Below, piece after piece: positions 7,049 to 15,744 of a stretch of 64,000 nucleotides of DNA. The notes under the pieces were generated by a model, which searched no databases, had not been told where the DNA came from, and saw nothing but the letters and a program-made list of their open reading frames with translations. Both the position numbers and the translations under genes were made by a program. Location: the NCBI RefSeq assembly GCF_021531715.1, contig NZ_JAFBIT010000001.1, positions 1,178,001-1,242,000 of the forward strand, read 5' to 3'. The DNA comes from Anaeromassilibacillus senegalensis (GTDB lineage: Bacteria > Bacillota > Clostridia > Oscillospirales > Acutalibacteraceae). Numbering within the stretch: position 1 is the first letter of the stretch; every line of letters starts with the position of its first letter.

Positions 7049-8017
7049 TTAGCGGGAAAGATCCTGCGAGATCTTGTAGAGCTTCTCGTCAAAGGTACGC
7101 GGCATATTGAGCGCTTCCGTGATATCGAAATCGACGATGCGCTCGCCCTGCATGACGACGACGCGGTTGCTCTTGCCGTCACGGAGCAGTTCGACCGCGT
7201 GGTAACCCATACGGCTCGCAACAACACGGTCGCGAAGCGTCGGAGAACCGCCGCGCTGTACATGGCCGAGGATGGTCGCACGGCTCTCGATGCCGGTTTC
7301 CTCCTGAATACGCTTGCAGATTTCCTCCGAATGGCCGACGCCTTCCGCCACGACGACGATGAAGTGACGCTTACCGGTCTGCTGTGCATATTTGATGCGA
7401 TCTACAAGGTCCTTTTCAAAATCGAACGGAACCTCCGGGACGAGCGTTGCGATAGCGCCGACCGCGATGCCGGTGTTCAGCGCGATATCGCCGCAGCGTC
7501 TGCCCATAACCTCAACAACACTGCAGCGGTCATGAGACTCTGTGGTATCGCGAATGCGGTCGATCATCTCCATCGCGGTGTTCATCGCGGTGTCGTAGCC
7601 GATCGTATACTCCGAGCTGGAGATATCGTTGTCGATCGTGCCGGGAACGCCGATACACGGAATGCCCGCGCCTGTCAGATCGCGCGCGCCGCGGAAAGAG
7701 CCGTCGCCGCCGATGACAACTACACCGTCAATGCCGAGCTCACGACATTTGTCGGCAGCCTTCTGCACACCCTCCGGTGTGTTGAACTCCGGGCTGCGCG
7801 CTGTGAAGAGCGATGTGCCGCCGTGCTGGATGATGTTGGAAACACTGCGCAGATACATTTTATCCACTTCGCCGCGAAGAAGACCGTTGTAGCCGTGCTT
7901 AACGCCGTACACCTCCATACCAAAAGAGATCGCGGTTCGGACAACGGAACGCACCGCAGCGTTCATGCCCGGCGCATCGCCGCCACTCGTAAGTACTGCG
8001 ATTTTCTTTGCACACAT
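7049..8017 (-). CDS. pfkA: ATP-dependent 6-phosphofructokinase
   Basis: 322 residues, the usual length. I start at ATG 8017 (MCAKKIAVLTSGGDAPG) because GGGGG lies eight bases before it; longer in-frame starts lack a site. It phosphorylates fructose 6-phosphate to the 1,6-bisphosphate, the committed step of glycolysis. ATP site GGDAPG at the N-terminus and GGDGS near residue 105; the Gly there and in PGTIDND marks the ATP rather than the pyrophosphate type. The catalytic Asp is in TIDND, and sugar-binding residues are in MGRRCG and HVQRGG. It lies 120 bp downstream of dnaE with its own promoter and a strong terminator, so it can be expressed alone. Confidence 0.96.
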   Translation of the reverse strand: MCAKKIAVLTSGGDAPGMNAAVRSVVRTAISFGMEVYGVKHGYNGLLRGEVDKMYLRSVSNIIQHGGTSLFTARSPEFNTPEGVQKAADKCRELGIDGVVVIGGDGSFRGARDLTGAGIPCIGVPGTIDNDISSSEYTIGYDTAMNTAMEMIDRIRDTTESHDRCSVVEVMGRRCGDIALNTGIAVGAIATLVPEVPFDFEKDLVDRIKYAQQTGKRHFIVVVAEGVGHSEEICKRIQEETGIESRATILGHVQRGGSPTLRDRVVASRMGYHAVELLRDGKSNRVVVMQGERIVDFDITEALNMPRTFDEKLYKISQDLSR

Positions 8018-8075
8018 TTTGAATTCCCCCATTTTAAATATATAAATGCTAAAGCGAATTATCCATTCAGCTGAT

Positions 8076-8104
8076 ATTATAGTATATTTCCCCGCTGGAA
8101 TCAA
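8076..8104 (-). promoter_or_regulatory. Promoter of pfkA
   Basis: Minus strand TTGATT and TATAAT with a 17 bp spacer, about 60 bp before the chosen pfkA start. Confidence 0.8.
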
Positions 8105-8138
8105 GAGGAAAAACCACGTTTCGATCTGGAATTTCCCA

Positions 8139-11100
8139 TTATACTTCTTTTAGCGCAACATTTTCATCACCGAGAAGCCTTTTCAGCGCGGCTACCAACT
8201 CGTAATTCACCGCAACACGGTATTTCGCAGGCGCCCGCACAAGCTTTTTCACGTCCATGTAGTAGAGGTACAGGTCGGTAACGCCGTCAAAAATTTCCAC
8301 ATACTGCAGCGCCTTTCTGCAAAGCGGATGCGAGGACGACGGCACGCGCAGATACAACCCGCGGTACGCCGTGTTATAGCCCTTGATCTGCACCTGCGGC
8401 TTTCCACCCTGATGGTCTGCGGCAGGTCTGCCCTCCGCTGTCCGCGCGCCCTGCGCCAGCATGTCTTCGGGAGAGAACGGCGCGGCGAGATACTCACAGA
8501 CCAGCTTCGGATCCTTTTCCTCCGTGAAGCTGATACGCCCGTGCGCCTTAACAGCGCTGCCCGCTGAGAGCAGATCGCTGTATCGCTCGAGCACCTTCGG
8601 GAAAACGAGCGCCTCCATCGAGCCGTAAATATCTTCAAGCGTGACAAACGCCATATTGGAACCGGATTTTGTCGCTTTCTTTTTGACGTCCGCGACGATC
8701 GCGAGCACGTCGACATACTGCTCGTCCCTGTACTTGTCGGACTCCCCTGCGGCGCTCTGCGCAATTTCATCCATGCGCGCCACAAGGTCGCGCCGGTAAA
8801 CCTCGGCGTACGGCGCCATCGGATGGCCGGAAAGGTACATGCCGGTGACTTCTTTTTCCATTGTGAGCAGCTCCGCCTGCGGATATTCCTCCGCGTGCGG
8901 CATCTCATACGAATCCGTCTGCTCCTCTCCGCCGAAATCGAAAAAGCCGATCTGCCCTTCAACATTGCGGCGCTTGTCCGAATCGAGCTGGTCAAGGATC
9001 GGGCCGACCGCCATCAGCATCTCGCGGCGGTTGCTGCCGAGACCATCGAACGCGCCGCAGCGTATGAGACTTTCGACCGCGCGGCGGTTCAGATCACGCC
9101 CCTGCATCCGCTTGCAGAAATCGTACAAATTCTTGAATTTTCCGCCGCGCCGCTCCTGCAGCAGACGCAGGATCACGCCGCGCCCGAGATTCTTGATTGC
9201 GAGCAGACCAAAACGGATGCGGTCTTTTGACACGGAAAAGCCGAGCTCGCTCTCGTTGACGTGCGGCGGCAGCACCTCAATGCCGAGCCTCCCGCATTCT
9301 TCCATGTACGCCGCCACCTTGCTGGATGAGCCCAGCACGCTCGTGAGCAACGCCGCCATGTATTCCTTCGGATAATAATACTTGAGGTACGCCGTACGGT
9401 ATGCGACGACCGCGTATGCCGCCGCATGGGATTTGTTGAACGCGTACGACGCGAAGCTCTCCATTTCATCGTAGATGATCTCGGCAGTACGCTCGTCCAC
9501 GCCGCGCGCAACACAGCCCTCGATCTCCACGGTGCCGTCCGCGCGCCTCAGGCCATGGACAAAATACTTGCGCTCCTCCTCCATGACCTTGTGTTTTTTC
9601 TTACTCATCGCGCGGCGTACGATATCCGCGCGGCCGAGCGAGTATCCCGCAAGCTCGCGGAAGATCCGCATGACCTGCTCCTGATAAATGATGCAGCCGT
9701 AGGTGACGTCGAGAATCTTGGAAAGCCGCGGGTGGCGGTACGTGATCTTCTCGGGGTGCTTGCGGTTCTCGACATACGTCGGGATGAATTTCATCGGGCC
9801 GGGACGATACAACGAGATGACGGCGATCAGATCCTCGATGCTTTCCGGCTCGGACTGCATGATGACGCGCCGCATACCGGCCGATTCGAACTGGAACACG
9901 CCTTCGGTCGCGCCGCTCGTAATCATCGCGAAAACCGCCTGATCGTCGTCCGGCGCGTTTTCCACGCGGAAGCCCGGCACACGTTTCTGAATCATCTTCT
10001 CGGCGTTGTCAATGACCGAGAGATTGCGCAGGCCGAGGAAATCCATCTTGAGCAGACCGAGCTCCTCGATGGCCGTCATCGTGAACTGCGTGACGACCGA
10101 TTCGTCGTTCATGCTCAGCGGCACGTAGTCGACGACCGGGCGGTCGGTGATGACGACGCCCGCCGCATGTGTGGAGGTGTGGCGCGGCATGCCCTCGATC
10201 TTGCGCGCCATGTCGATCAACTCGTGCACCTGCTCGTCCGATTCGTATTTGTCGCGCAGCTCGGTCACGCTTTCCAAGGCATGGTCGAGCGTCATGTTCA
10301 GCTCCATCGGCACGAGCTTTGCAACCGTATCACAGACATTATACGGGATCGCCATCGCGCGGCCGACATCGCGGATCGCAAGGCGCGCCGCCATCGTGCC
10401 GAACGTGACGATCTGCGCCACGTGGTCGGCGCCGTATTTCCCCACGACGTATTCGATGATCTCCTGCCGGCGCTCGTCGCTGAAATCCACGTCAAAGTCC
10501 GGCATACTGACGCGTTCCGGATTCAGGAAACGCTCGAACAGCAAATCGTAGCGCAGCGGATCGACGCCGGTGATGCCGATGCAGTACGCCGCGAGACTGC
10601 CGACACCCGAGCCGCGCCCGGGGCCGACCGGGATGCCCATGCTTTTCGCCTGCCGGATGAAATCGTAGACAATCAGGTAGTAGTTGACATAACCCATTGT
10701 ATCAATCGTCGAGATCTCGTATTCGAGGCGGTCGACGATGCTTTTGTCCGGATGCTCGCCGTAGTGGCGGTGCAGTCCGTCGTAGCACATGCGGCGAAAG
10801 TATTCGCGGTTGTCGCTGCCGTCCGGGGTATCGAAGCGCGGCAGCTTCGTGTGGCCGAACTCAAACTCGAGGTTGCATCGGTCGGCGATGATCTGCGTGT
10901 TGTCCGCCGCCTCGGGGCAGTCCGGAAACAGCGCGCGCATTTCTTCCTCGCTCTTGAAGTAAAACTCGTCCGAGCCGAATTCCAGCGTGTCCTCATCCTC
11001 AATCGTGCGGTTCGTCTGGATGCAGATGAGGATGTGGTGCATCTTTGTGTCTTCCTTGTTGATGTAGTGACAGTCGTTTGTGACAACGAGTGGGATACCC

Positions 11101-11687
11101 GTCTCGCGCGACAGCCGGATGAGCTGCGGGTTGACATACGCCTGATCCTGCAGGCCGTGATCCTGCAGCTCGAGATAGAAATTCTCCGCGCCGAAAATCT
11201 CCCGGTAACGCAGCGCGGCCTCCTTTGCCGCATCGTACGCGCCGACGGACAGCGCGCGCGGGATCTCGCCCGCCAGGCAGGCGGAAAGCGCGATGAGCCC
11301 CTCGCTGTGGGCGCGCAGCAGATCGAAATCGGCGCGGGGCTTATTGTAGAAGCCCTCCGTCCACGCCTTCGAGACGATCGCCACAAGGTTGCGGTAGCCG
11401 GTCTCGTTTTTGCACAGCAGAACGAGGTGCCGGTTTTCGTTGTCGATGCCGTGCACCTTATCTTTCAAGCCGCGCTTTGCGACGTAGATCTCACAGCCGA
11501 TGATCGGCTTGATGCCACGTGCCTTGGCGGCCTTATAAAAATCGATCACGCCGTACATGACGCCGTGATCCGTAATGGCCACGCTCGTCTGCCCCATTTC
11601 CTTGGCCCGGTCCAAAAGCTGCTCAATCCGGCACGCGCCGTCGAGCAGGCTGTATTCCGTATGCAGATGCAGATGTGTAAAGGCCAT
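8139..11687 (-). CDS. dnaE: DNA polymerase III alpha subunit, DnaE type
   Basis: 1182 residues, starting FTHLHLHTEYSLLDG after a GGGGAGGGG site. It is a replicative DNA polymerase; in Firmicutes DnaE works with PolC, extending RNA primers on the lagging strand. The PHP domain covers about residues 1-280 (HLHTEYSLLDG, ITDHGVMYG). The polymerase core holds the catalytic Asp residues in MPDFDVDFSDERR (about 390-400) and the finger motifs GPGRGSGVGSL and FNKSHAAAYA. A helix-hairpin-helix region follows, then an OB fold near the C-terminus (MAFVTLEDIYGSMEALVF). It has no DnaQ-like exonuclease insert, so it is not PolC. The gene is the second-last of the whiA operon, 15 bp after the small membrane protein gene. 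Confidence 0.96.
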   Translation of the reverse strand: MAFTHLHLHTEYSLLDGACRIEQLLDRAKEMGQTSVAITDHGVMYGVIDFYKAAKARGIKPIIGCEIYVAKRGLKDKVHGIDNENRHLVLLCKNETGYRNLVAIVSKAWTEGFYNKPRADFDLLRAHSEGLIALSACLAGEIPRALSVGAYDAAKEAALRYREIFGAENFYLELQDHGLQDQAYVNPQLIRLSRETGIPLVVTNDCHYINKEDTKMHHILICIQTNRTIEDEDTLEFGSDEFYFKSEEEMRALFPDCPEAADNTQIIADRCNLEFEFGHTKLPRFDTPDGSDNREYFRRMCYDGLHRHYGEHPDKSIVDRLEYEISTIDTMGYVNYYLIVYDFIRQAKSMGIPVGPGRGSGVGSLAAYCIGITGVDPLRYDLLFERFLNPERVSMPDFDVDFSDERRQEIIEYVVGKYGADHVAQIVTFGTMAARLAIRDVGRAMAIPYNVCDTVAKLVPMELNMTLDHALESVTELRDKYESDEQVHELIDMARKIEGMPRHTSTHAAGVVITDRPVVDYVPLSMNDESVVTQFTMTAIEELGLLKMDFLGLRNLSVIDNAEKMIQKRVPGFRVENAPDDDQAVFAMITSGATEGVFQFESAGMRRVIMQSEPESIEDLIAVISLYRPGPMKFIPTYVENRKHPEKITYRHPRLSKILDVTYGCIIYQEQVMRIFRELAGYSLGRADIVRRAMSKKKHKVMEEERKYFVHGLRRADGTVEIEGCVARGVDERTAEIIYDEMESFASYAFNKSHAAAYAVVAYRTAYLKYYYPKEYMAALLTSVLGSSSKVAAYMEECGRLGIEVLPPHVNESELGFSVSKDRIRFGLLAIKNLGRGVILRLLQERRGGKFKNLYDFCKRMQGRDLNRRAVESLIRCGAFDGLGSNRREMLMAVGPILDQLDSDKRRNVEGQIGFFDFGGEEQTDSYEMPHAEEYPQAELLTMEKEVTGMYLSGHPMAPYAEVYRRDLVARMDEIAQSAAGESDKYRDEQYVDVLAIVADVKKKATKSGSNMAFVTLEDIYGSMEALVFPKVLERYSDLLSAGSAVKAHGRISFTEEKDPKLVCEYLAAPFSPEDMLAQGARTAEGRPAADHQGGKPQVQIKGYNTAYRGLYLRVPSSSHPLCRKALQYVEIFDGVTDLYLYYMDVKKLVRAPAKYRVAVNYELVAALKRLLGDENVALKEV

Positions 11688-11702
11688 CGGGCACCCCTCC
11701 CC

Positions 11703-12170
11703 TCAATCAATAATCAGTGTGAAGCCGTGCTGGGTGGTAAAGTGGTGATCCTTGCTGCCCCACGCCGTGTCGATCACAATATAGTATGTACCGCTTTCCT
11801 CCGGATAGCTGAAAAAGATACTGCGATAGTAAAGCTCCGAATAATCAGATCGATAGACTGTGTAATACATATCGCCCCACGGATCCTGTGTCGCTTCGAG
11901 CACAATGCCCTTATCCATGTGCAGAACCGGGAAATCCGCGGAATCCGTCTGAATATCGAACCGCTCGCAGTCCAAAAAACTACCGTCTTTCCGCTGCTCA
12001 GCGGTCACGCGCTGCAACGCCGTGATCTCCGTATCGCCCGACTGCACCGCGATATCGCCTGGCACGACCTCCGTTTTCAGCAGATCGGCAATGAAATAGG
12101 CGACACAGCCGAGTACAGCCACAAACAGAATGCCCAGTATAAAATCTTTAAAGCTCTTCGGTTTGCGCAT
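11703..12170 (-). CDS. Single-pass membrane protein of unknown function
   Basis: 155 residues. A basic N-terminus (MRKPKSFKDF) is followed by one membrane segment at about residues 10-30 (ILGILFVAVLGCVAYFIADLL); the remaining 120 residues would be extracellular and look beta-rich (YYTVYRSDYSELYYRSIFFSYPEESGTYYIVIDTAW). I recognise no family or catalytic motif. It sits six bases after whiA and 15 bases before dnaE, so it is surely co-transcribed with them. The orientation (N-in, C-out) is inferred from the charge distribution. Confidence 0.75.
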   Translation of the reverse strand: MRKPKSFKDFILGILFVAVLGCVAYFIADLLKTEVVPGDIAVQSGDTEITALQRVTAEQRKDGSFLDCERFDIQTDSADFPVLHMDKGIVLEATQDPWGDMYYTVYRSDYSELYYRSIFFSYPEESGTYYIVIDTAWGSKDHHFTTQHGFTLIID

Positions 12171-12176
12171 GGCGCG

Positions 12177-13130
12177 TCACTCCTTTCCTTTTTCGTGCTG
12201 CGCGGAGATTTCCTCCTCCGGTGAGCCGAGCGTTTCGGCGTATTCCAGAATGCGCCGCAGGCGATGGTTGACGCCCGACCGGCTGATGGACAGCCGCTCG
12301 CTCATCTCGCGTAAAGACATCTCTGGGTTGTGCAGACGCAGAAGCGCAGCCTCCCGCAAGTCCTCCGGCAGCTCGTCTAGCCCTACCTTGTCGCTGATCA
12401 GCGCGATCGCGGCAATCTGCCGGGAGGCGGCCGAAAAGGTCTTATCGAGGTTCGCCGTCTCGCAGTTTGAGACGCGGTTCAGGTTATTGTATGTTTCCTT
12501 GTACATTTTGATCTGCATCAGCTCCATCGCGCCGTTCACCGCGCCGATCAGCGTGAGGAAATCCTCGATCGCGCCGCTCTCCTTGAGATAGACGATGTAG
12601 CTGTTCTTGCGCCGCGCGACCGACGGCGAGAACTGCGCAGCCTTCACGCCCTGCAGGACGGCGACGAGATCCTCCGCGAGGTGCAGGTACGGCGTGACAA
12701 ATTCGAGGTGATACTCTTTCTGCGGATCCGTGACCGTGCCGCAGACCAGAAACACACCGCGCAGAAAGGCCGCCGTGCAGCAGTCCTTCAGCAGATTCTC
12801 CATGCGGATGCGCAGGCTGATTTCACGTCCGGTATGCCCGAATGACGTGACCATCTGTCGGCGCGCGTCCTCGCCCGGAATCGCAATGGCGTACGCGCCG
12901 GCGTTCTTCCGGTGAAGCTGCGCACGCATCTCGGCGTACACGCCCGCCGAAACTGCGGCGGCCTCCGTAATGCGCCGCGCGACCGCGCTGTTTTCGCAGA
13001 TCATCTGCGCATCGCGCAGGGAAAAGCATTTTGAAAAAAGCAGAAGGCCGTAGCATTCTGCTTTTAAACAACACGCCCGTTTATTTTCAATTTTGCAAAG
13101 CTCTTCTTTGCAGTCCGATGCAAACGACAT
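12177..13130 (-). CDS. whiA: DNA-binding regulator WhiA
   Basis: 317 residues, the expected length, beginning MSFASDCKEELCKIE as in other Firmicutes WhiA proteins. The N-terminal two thirds is a LAGLIDADG-homing-endonuclease-like fold without the acidic catalytic pair (AFLRGVFLVCGTVTDPQKEYHLEF). The C-terminus is a helix-turn-helix (MSLREMSERLSISRSGVNHRLRR, about 270-292). WhiA controls cell division and, in spore formers, sporulation-linked genes. Its gene follows rapZ after 25 bp. In many Firmicutes a yvcK/glmR gene lies between rapZ and whiA; here it does not. Confidence 0.94.
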   Translation of the reverse strand: MSFASDCKEELCKIENKRACCLKAECYGLLLFSKCFSLRDAQMICENSAVARRITEAAAVSAGVYAEMRAQLHRKNAGAYAIAIPGEDARRQMVTSFGHTGREISLRIRMENLLKDCCTAAFLRGVFLVCGTVTDPQKEYHLEFVTPYLHLAEDLVAVLQGVKAAQFSPSVARRKNSYIVYLKESGAIEDFLTLIGAVNGAMELMQIKMYKETYNNLNRVSNCETANLDKTFSAASRQIAAIALISDKVGLDELPEDLREAALLRLHNPEMSLREMSERLSISRSGVNHRLRRILEYAETLGSPEEEISAQHEKGKE

Positions 13131-13155
13131 GGCGTTCTTCCTTTCGCCGCCGAAT

Positions 13156-14016
13156 TTATTTCTTTGCGATGTCGCGGTGCGTCACGCTCACACGAATTCC
13201 CTTTTCGGCGAGATGGTCATGCATATACTGGGCAAGTGCGACCGAACGGTGATGCCCGCCGGTGCAGCCAACCGCGATCACGAGCTGGCTCTTGCCCTCC
13301 CGGACGTAGAGCGGCAGCATGTAATCGATCATATCCGTAAAGCGCGTCTTGAAGCCCTCGGTCTCTTCGCACTGCATGACATAATCGCGCACCGGCGCGT
13401 CCAGACCGGTTTTGTCGCGCAGCTCGTCGATATAGAACGGATTGGGCAGGCAGCGCACGTCGAAGACGAGATCGGCCTCGAGCGGCAGGCCATGCTTGAA
13501 GCCGAAGCTGATGCAGTGTACCGCAATGGCGTCGTTGTCGTTCTGAAGAAACAAGTCGGAAATGCGCGATTTCAAGCTCGCAACCGGAATGTTCGACGTA
13601 TCGATCACATAATCTGAAATCTCCTTGACGGGGCGCAGCATCTCGCGCTCCAGCCGAACCGCCTGCTCCAGAGAGCCCTGCATGGCCTCAGCGAGCGGAT
13701 GCTTGCGGCGCGTTTCCTGAAAGCGGTTGACTAGAATCGAATCCGCCGAATCAAGAAACAGAATCTTATACGGCTTGTCCTGCGCCTTGAGCGTCTCCAA
13801 GGCGCTGAAAAAGGACTTGAACAGCTCGCCGCCGCGCGTATCGGTCACAACGGCGATGCGGCGCTGGATACCCTCCGATTTATCGCACAGGTCGTAGAAA
13901 ACCGGAATCAGCGCGGGCGGCAGGTTATCGACGCAGTAAAAGCCGATATCCTCCATCGCGTGCATGGCGCGCGTCTTGCCCGCGCCGGACAATCCGGTCA
14001 GAATCACAAATTCCAT
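13156..14016 (-). CDS. rapZ: RNase adapter / nucleotide-binding protein RapZ (YvcJ)
   Basis: 286 residues. The Walker A motif GLSGAGKT is at residues 8-15, the conserved EDIGFYCVDNLPPALI follows, and the C-terminal domain carries GCTGGHHRSVALA, the signature of the RapZ family. In Enterobacteria RapZ binds glucosamine 6-phosphate and directs RNase E to a small RNA; in Firmicutes the homologue YvcJ binds and hydrolyses GTP and its RNA role is unclear. The gene lies between murB and whiA, as is usual. Sugar or wall-precursor sensing is plausible from this context but not shown by the sequence. Confidence 0.94.
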   Translation of the reverse strand: MEFVILTGLSGAGKTRAMHAMEDIGFYCVDNLPPALIPVFYDLCDKSEGIQRRIAVVTDTRGGELFKSFFSALETLKAQDKPYKILFLDSADSILVNRFQETRRKHPLAEAMQGSLEQAVRLEREMLRPVKEISDYVIDTSNIPVASLKSRISDLFLQNDNDAIAVHCISFGFKHGLPLEADLVFDVRCLPNPFYIDELRDKTGLDAPVRDYVMQCEETEGFKTRFTDMIDYMLPLYVREGKSQLVIAVGCTGGHHRSVALAQYMHDHLAEKGIRVSVTHRDIAKK

Positions 14017-14045
14017 TTTTCATACCTTCCTTCCCGTCTATGCCG

Positions 14046-14957
14046 TCAGATGCGAACCCGCCGAACCTCCGGCTCCAATTGAACGCCCGTCTCCTTAAAA
14101 ACGGTGTTCTGAATATGCTCGATCAGCTTTTCCACATCCGCACACGTTGCGCCGCCGCGGTTCACAATGAAGCCCGCGTGCTTTTCGCTGACGCATGCGC
14201 CGCCGACCGTACAGCCCTTAAGGCCGCACTGTTCGATCAGCGCGCCCGCAAAATGACCCTCCGGCCGCTTGAACACACTGCCCGCACTCGGCAGCTCGAC
14301 CGGCTGCTTGGATTTGCGGCGCTGCATGAGATCGTCCATCTTCGCGGCGATCTCCGTCTCCACGCCGTTCTGAAGCTGAAGCTCCGCCTGCGTGATGACG
14401 CGCTTCGTATCGGTGAAGGCGCTTGTGCGGTAACCAAACTGCAGCGCTTCGCCCGAAAGCACACCGGGCGCGCCGTTTTCTTCGACATAATACACGCGGG
14501 ACACGACCTGCTTCATCTCGCCGCCGTACGCGCCGGCATTCATATAGAGCGCGCCACCGAGCGAGCCGGGGATACCCCACGCGAATTCCAGCCCGGAAAG
14601 CGCGTTGCCGCGTGCAAAGGCGCATACCGAGGCCAAAGAAGCGCCGCTGCCGCAGAGCAGACGGCCGTCCGAAAGCAGGCGAAGCTGCTTGAATTCACCG
14701 GTGAGCACCAGCACGGCGCCGCGCAGGCCCTCGTCCGGCACCAGAAGATTTGAGCCGTTGCCGAGCACAAAATACGGGATTTCCGCATGACTGAGCGCGC
14801 CGAGTACAGTCTGCAACGCCGCAGAAGTGGAAATCTCAATATAGCGATCCGCCGCGCCGCCGATCTTGAACGTGGTATGCAGGCGCATCGGTTCTTCTGT
14901 TTTAAAAGGGATCGATGCCGCAGAAAGCGCGGCGTCGAGAGCAGTATAATCAGGCAT
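14046..14957 (-). CDS. murB: UDP-N-acetylmuramate dehydrogenase MurB
   Basis: 303 residues. MurB reduces UDP-GlcNAc-enolpyruvate with NADPH and FAD, the second committed step of peptidoglycan synthesis. FAD-binding features are seen in HTTFKIGGAAD, LGNGSNLLVPD and SGLEFAWGIPGSLGGA; the catalytic Ser is in SAGSVFKRP and the terminal acidic residue in LEPEVRR. The start at 14957 overlaps the end of the PHP gene by eight bases, suggesting coupled translation. A gap of 29 bp separates it from rapZ. Confidence 0.95.
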   Translation of the reverse strand: MPDYTALDAALSAASIPFKTEEPMRLHTTFKIGGAADRYIEISTSAALQTVLGALSHAEIPYFVLGNGSNLLVPDEGLRGAVLVLTGEFKQLRLLSDGRLLCGSGASLASVCAFARGNALSGLEFAWGIPGSLGGALYMNAGAYGGEMKQVVSRVYYVEENGAPGVLSGEALQFGYRTSAFTDTKRVITQAELQLQNGVETEIAAKMDDLMQRRKSKQPVELPSAGSVFKRPEGHFAGALIEQCGLKGCTVGGACVSEKHAGFIVNRGGATCADVEKLIEHIQNTVFKETGVQLEPEVRRVRI

Positions 14958-15726
14958 TCCGTAAGCTCCTTAAAATTTCTTCAGCATTTTTTCGGTTGCG
15001 CAGCACACGGGTATGCGCGCAGAGATAGTCGATCAGCCGGTTGAGGTCGGCATTCACAATCAGCTCTTCGGGGAAATCGATCTCCTCCAGCATTCGCAGC
15101 GCAGACGCGTGATCCTTGATGCCCGTCTCAAAATGCGCGTCGGAGCTGACAAGAATCGGCACGCCGTGCTTTTTGCAGCACAGCGCAATCTCGCGGCAGT
15201 TCGGGATATTGGCCGCGCGGACATCAAACGAATGGGAATTGATCTCCACCAGCTTGTGGCAGCGGCCGAATTCCGGGATGACCGTCTCATAGTCGTATTT
15301 GAACTCCGGACTGCCGCTGTGCCCGATGACATTGACGCCCGGGTCATGCGCAATATTCAGCCAGAGCTGTGTGCACTTCTCCACAGTGGGATTTTTGAGT
15401 CCCTCCAGCCCGAGGTTGTGGATCGACGCCACCACCCAGTCGAGCTTATTCAGCTCGTCGTCGTTGATGTCGAGCGTACCGTTCAGATCCAGCACGTTCG
15501 TCTCCATGCCCGCAAGCAGCAGAACGCCGCGGTACAAAAGCGGGATCTCGCGCAGCGAGGTAAAAAACCACGGGCCGGGCGAGCCGGGCATCGCACGCGC
15601 ATGGTCGGTGACAGCCAGCGCCGCAAGCCCCTTCTCCCGGGCGGAATTGACCATTTCCTGCACGGTGCTGTACGCGTGTGTGGAGGCTAACGTATGTGTA
15701 TGCAGATCAGCAATGATATTGTACAT
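14950..15726 (-). CDS. PHP-domain phosphoesterase, YcdX-like
   Basis: 258 residues forming one PHP domain. Metal ligands are visible in ADLHTHTLAS (residues 7-15), AVTDHA (about 40), AGMETNV, ASIHNL, VIGHSGSP and SSDAHFE. This set is typical of the YcdX group of trinuclear-metal phosphatases; the substrate is unknown, with small phosphorylated metabolites likely. PHP genes of this kind lie between hprK and murB in many Clostridia. It overlaps murB by eight bases and starts 18 bases after hprK. Confidence 0.88.
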   Translation of the reverse strand: MYNIIADLHTHTLASTHAYSTVQEMVNSAREKGLAALAVTDHARAMPGSPGPWFFTSLREIPLLYRGVLLLAGMETNVLDLNGTLDINDDELNKLDWVVASIHNLGLEGLKNPTVEKCTQLWLNIAHDPGVNVIGHSGSPEFKYDYETVIPEFGRCHKLVEINSHSFDVRAANIPNCREIALCCKKHGVPILVSSDAHFETGIKDHASALRMLEEIDFPEELIVNADLNRLIDYLCAHTRVLRNRKNAEEILRSLRNA

Positions 15727-15744
15727 AAAATGACCTTCCTAGAA

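Noticed and set aside
9426-12224. 932-residue open frame opposite dnaE
   Set aside because: It is antisense to a clear dnaE with all catalytic motifs; arginine- and histidine-rich composition is typical of GC-rich shadows.
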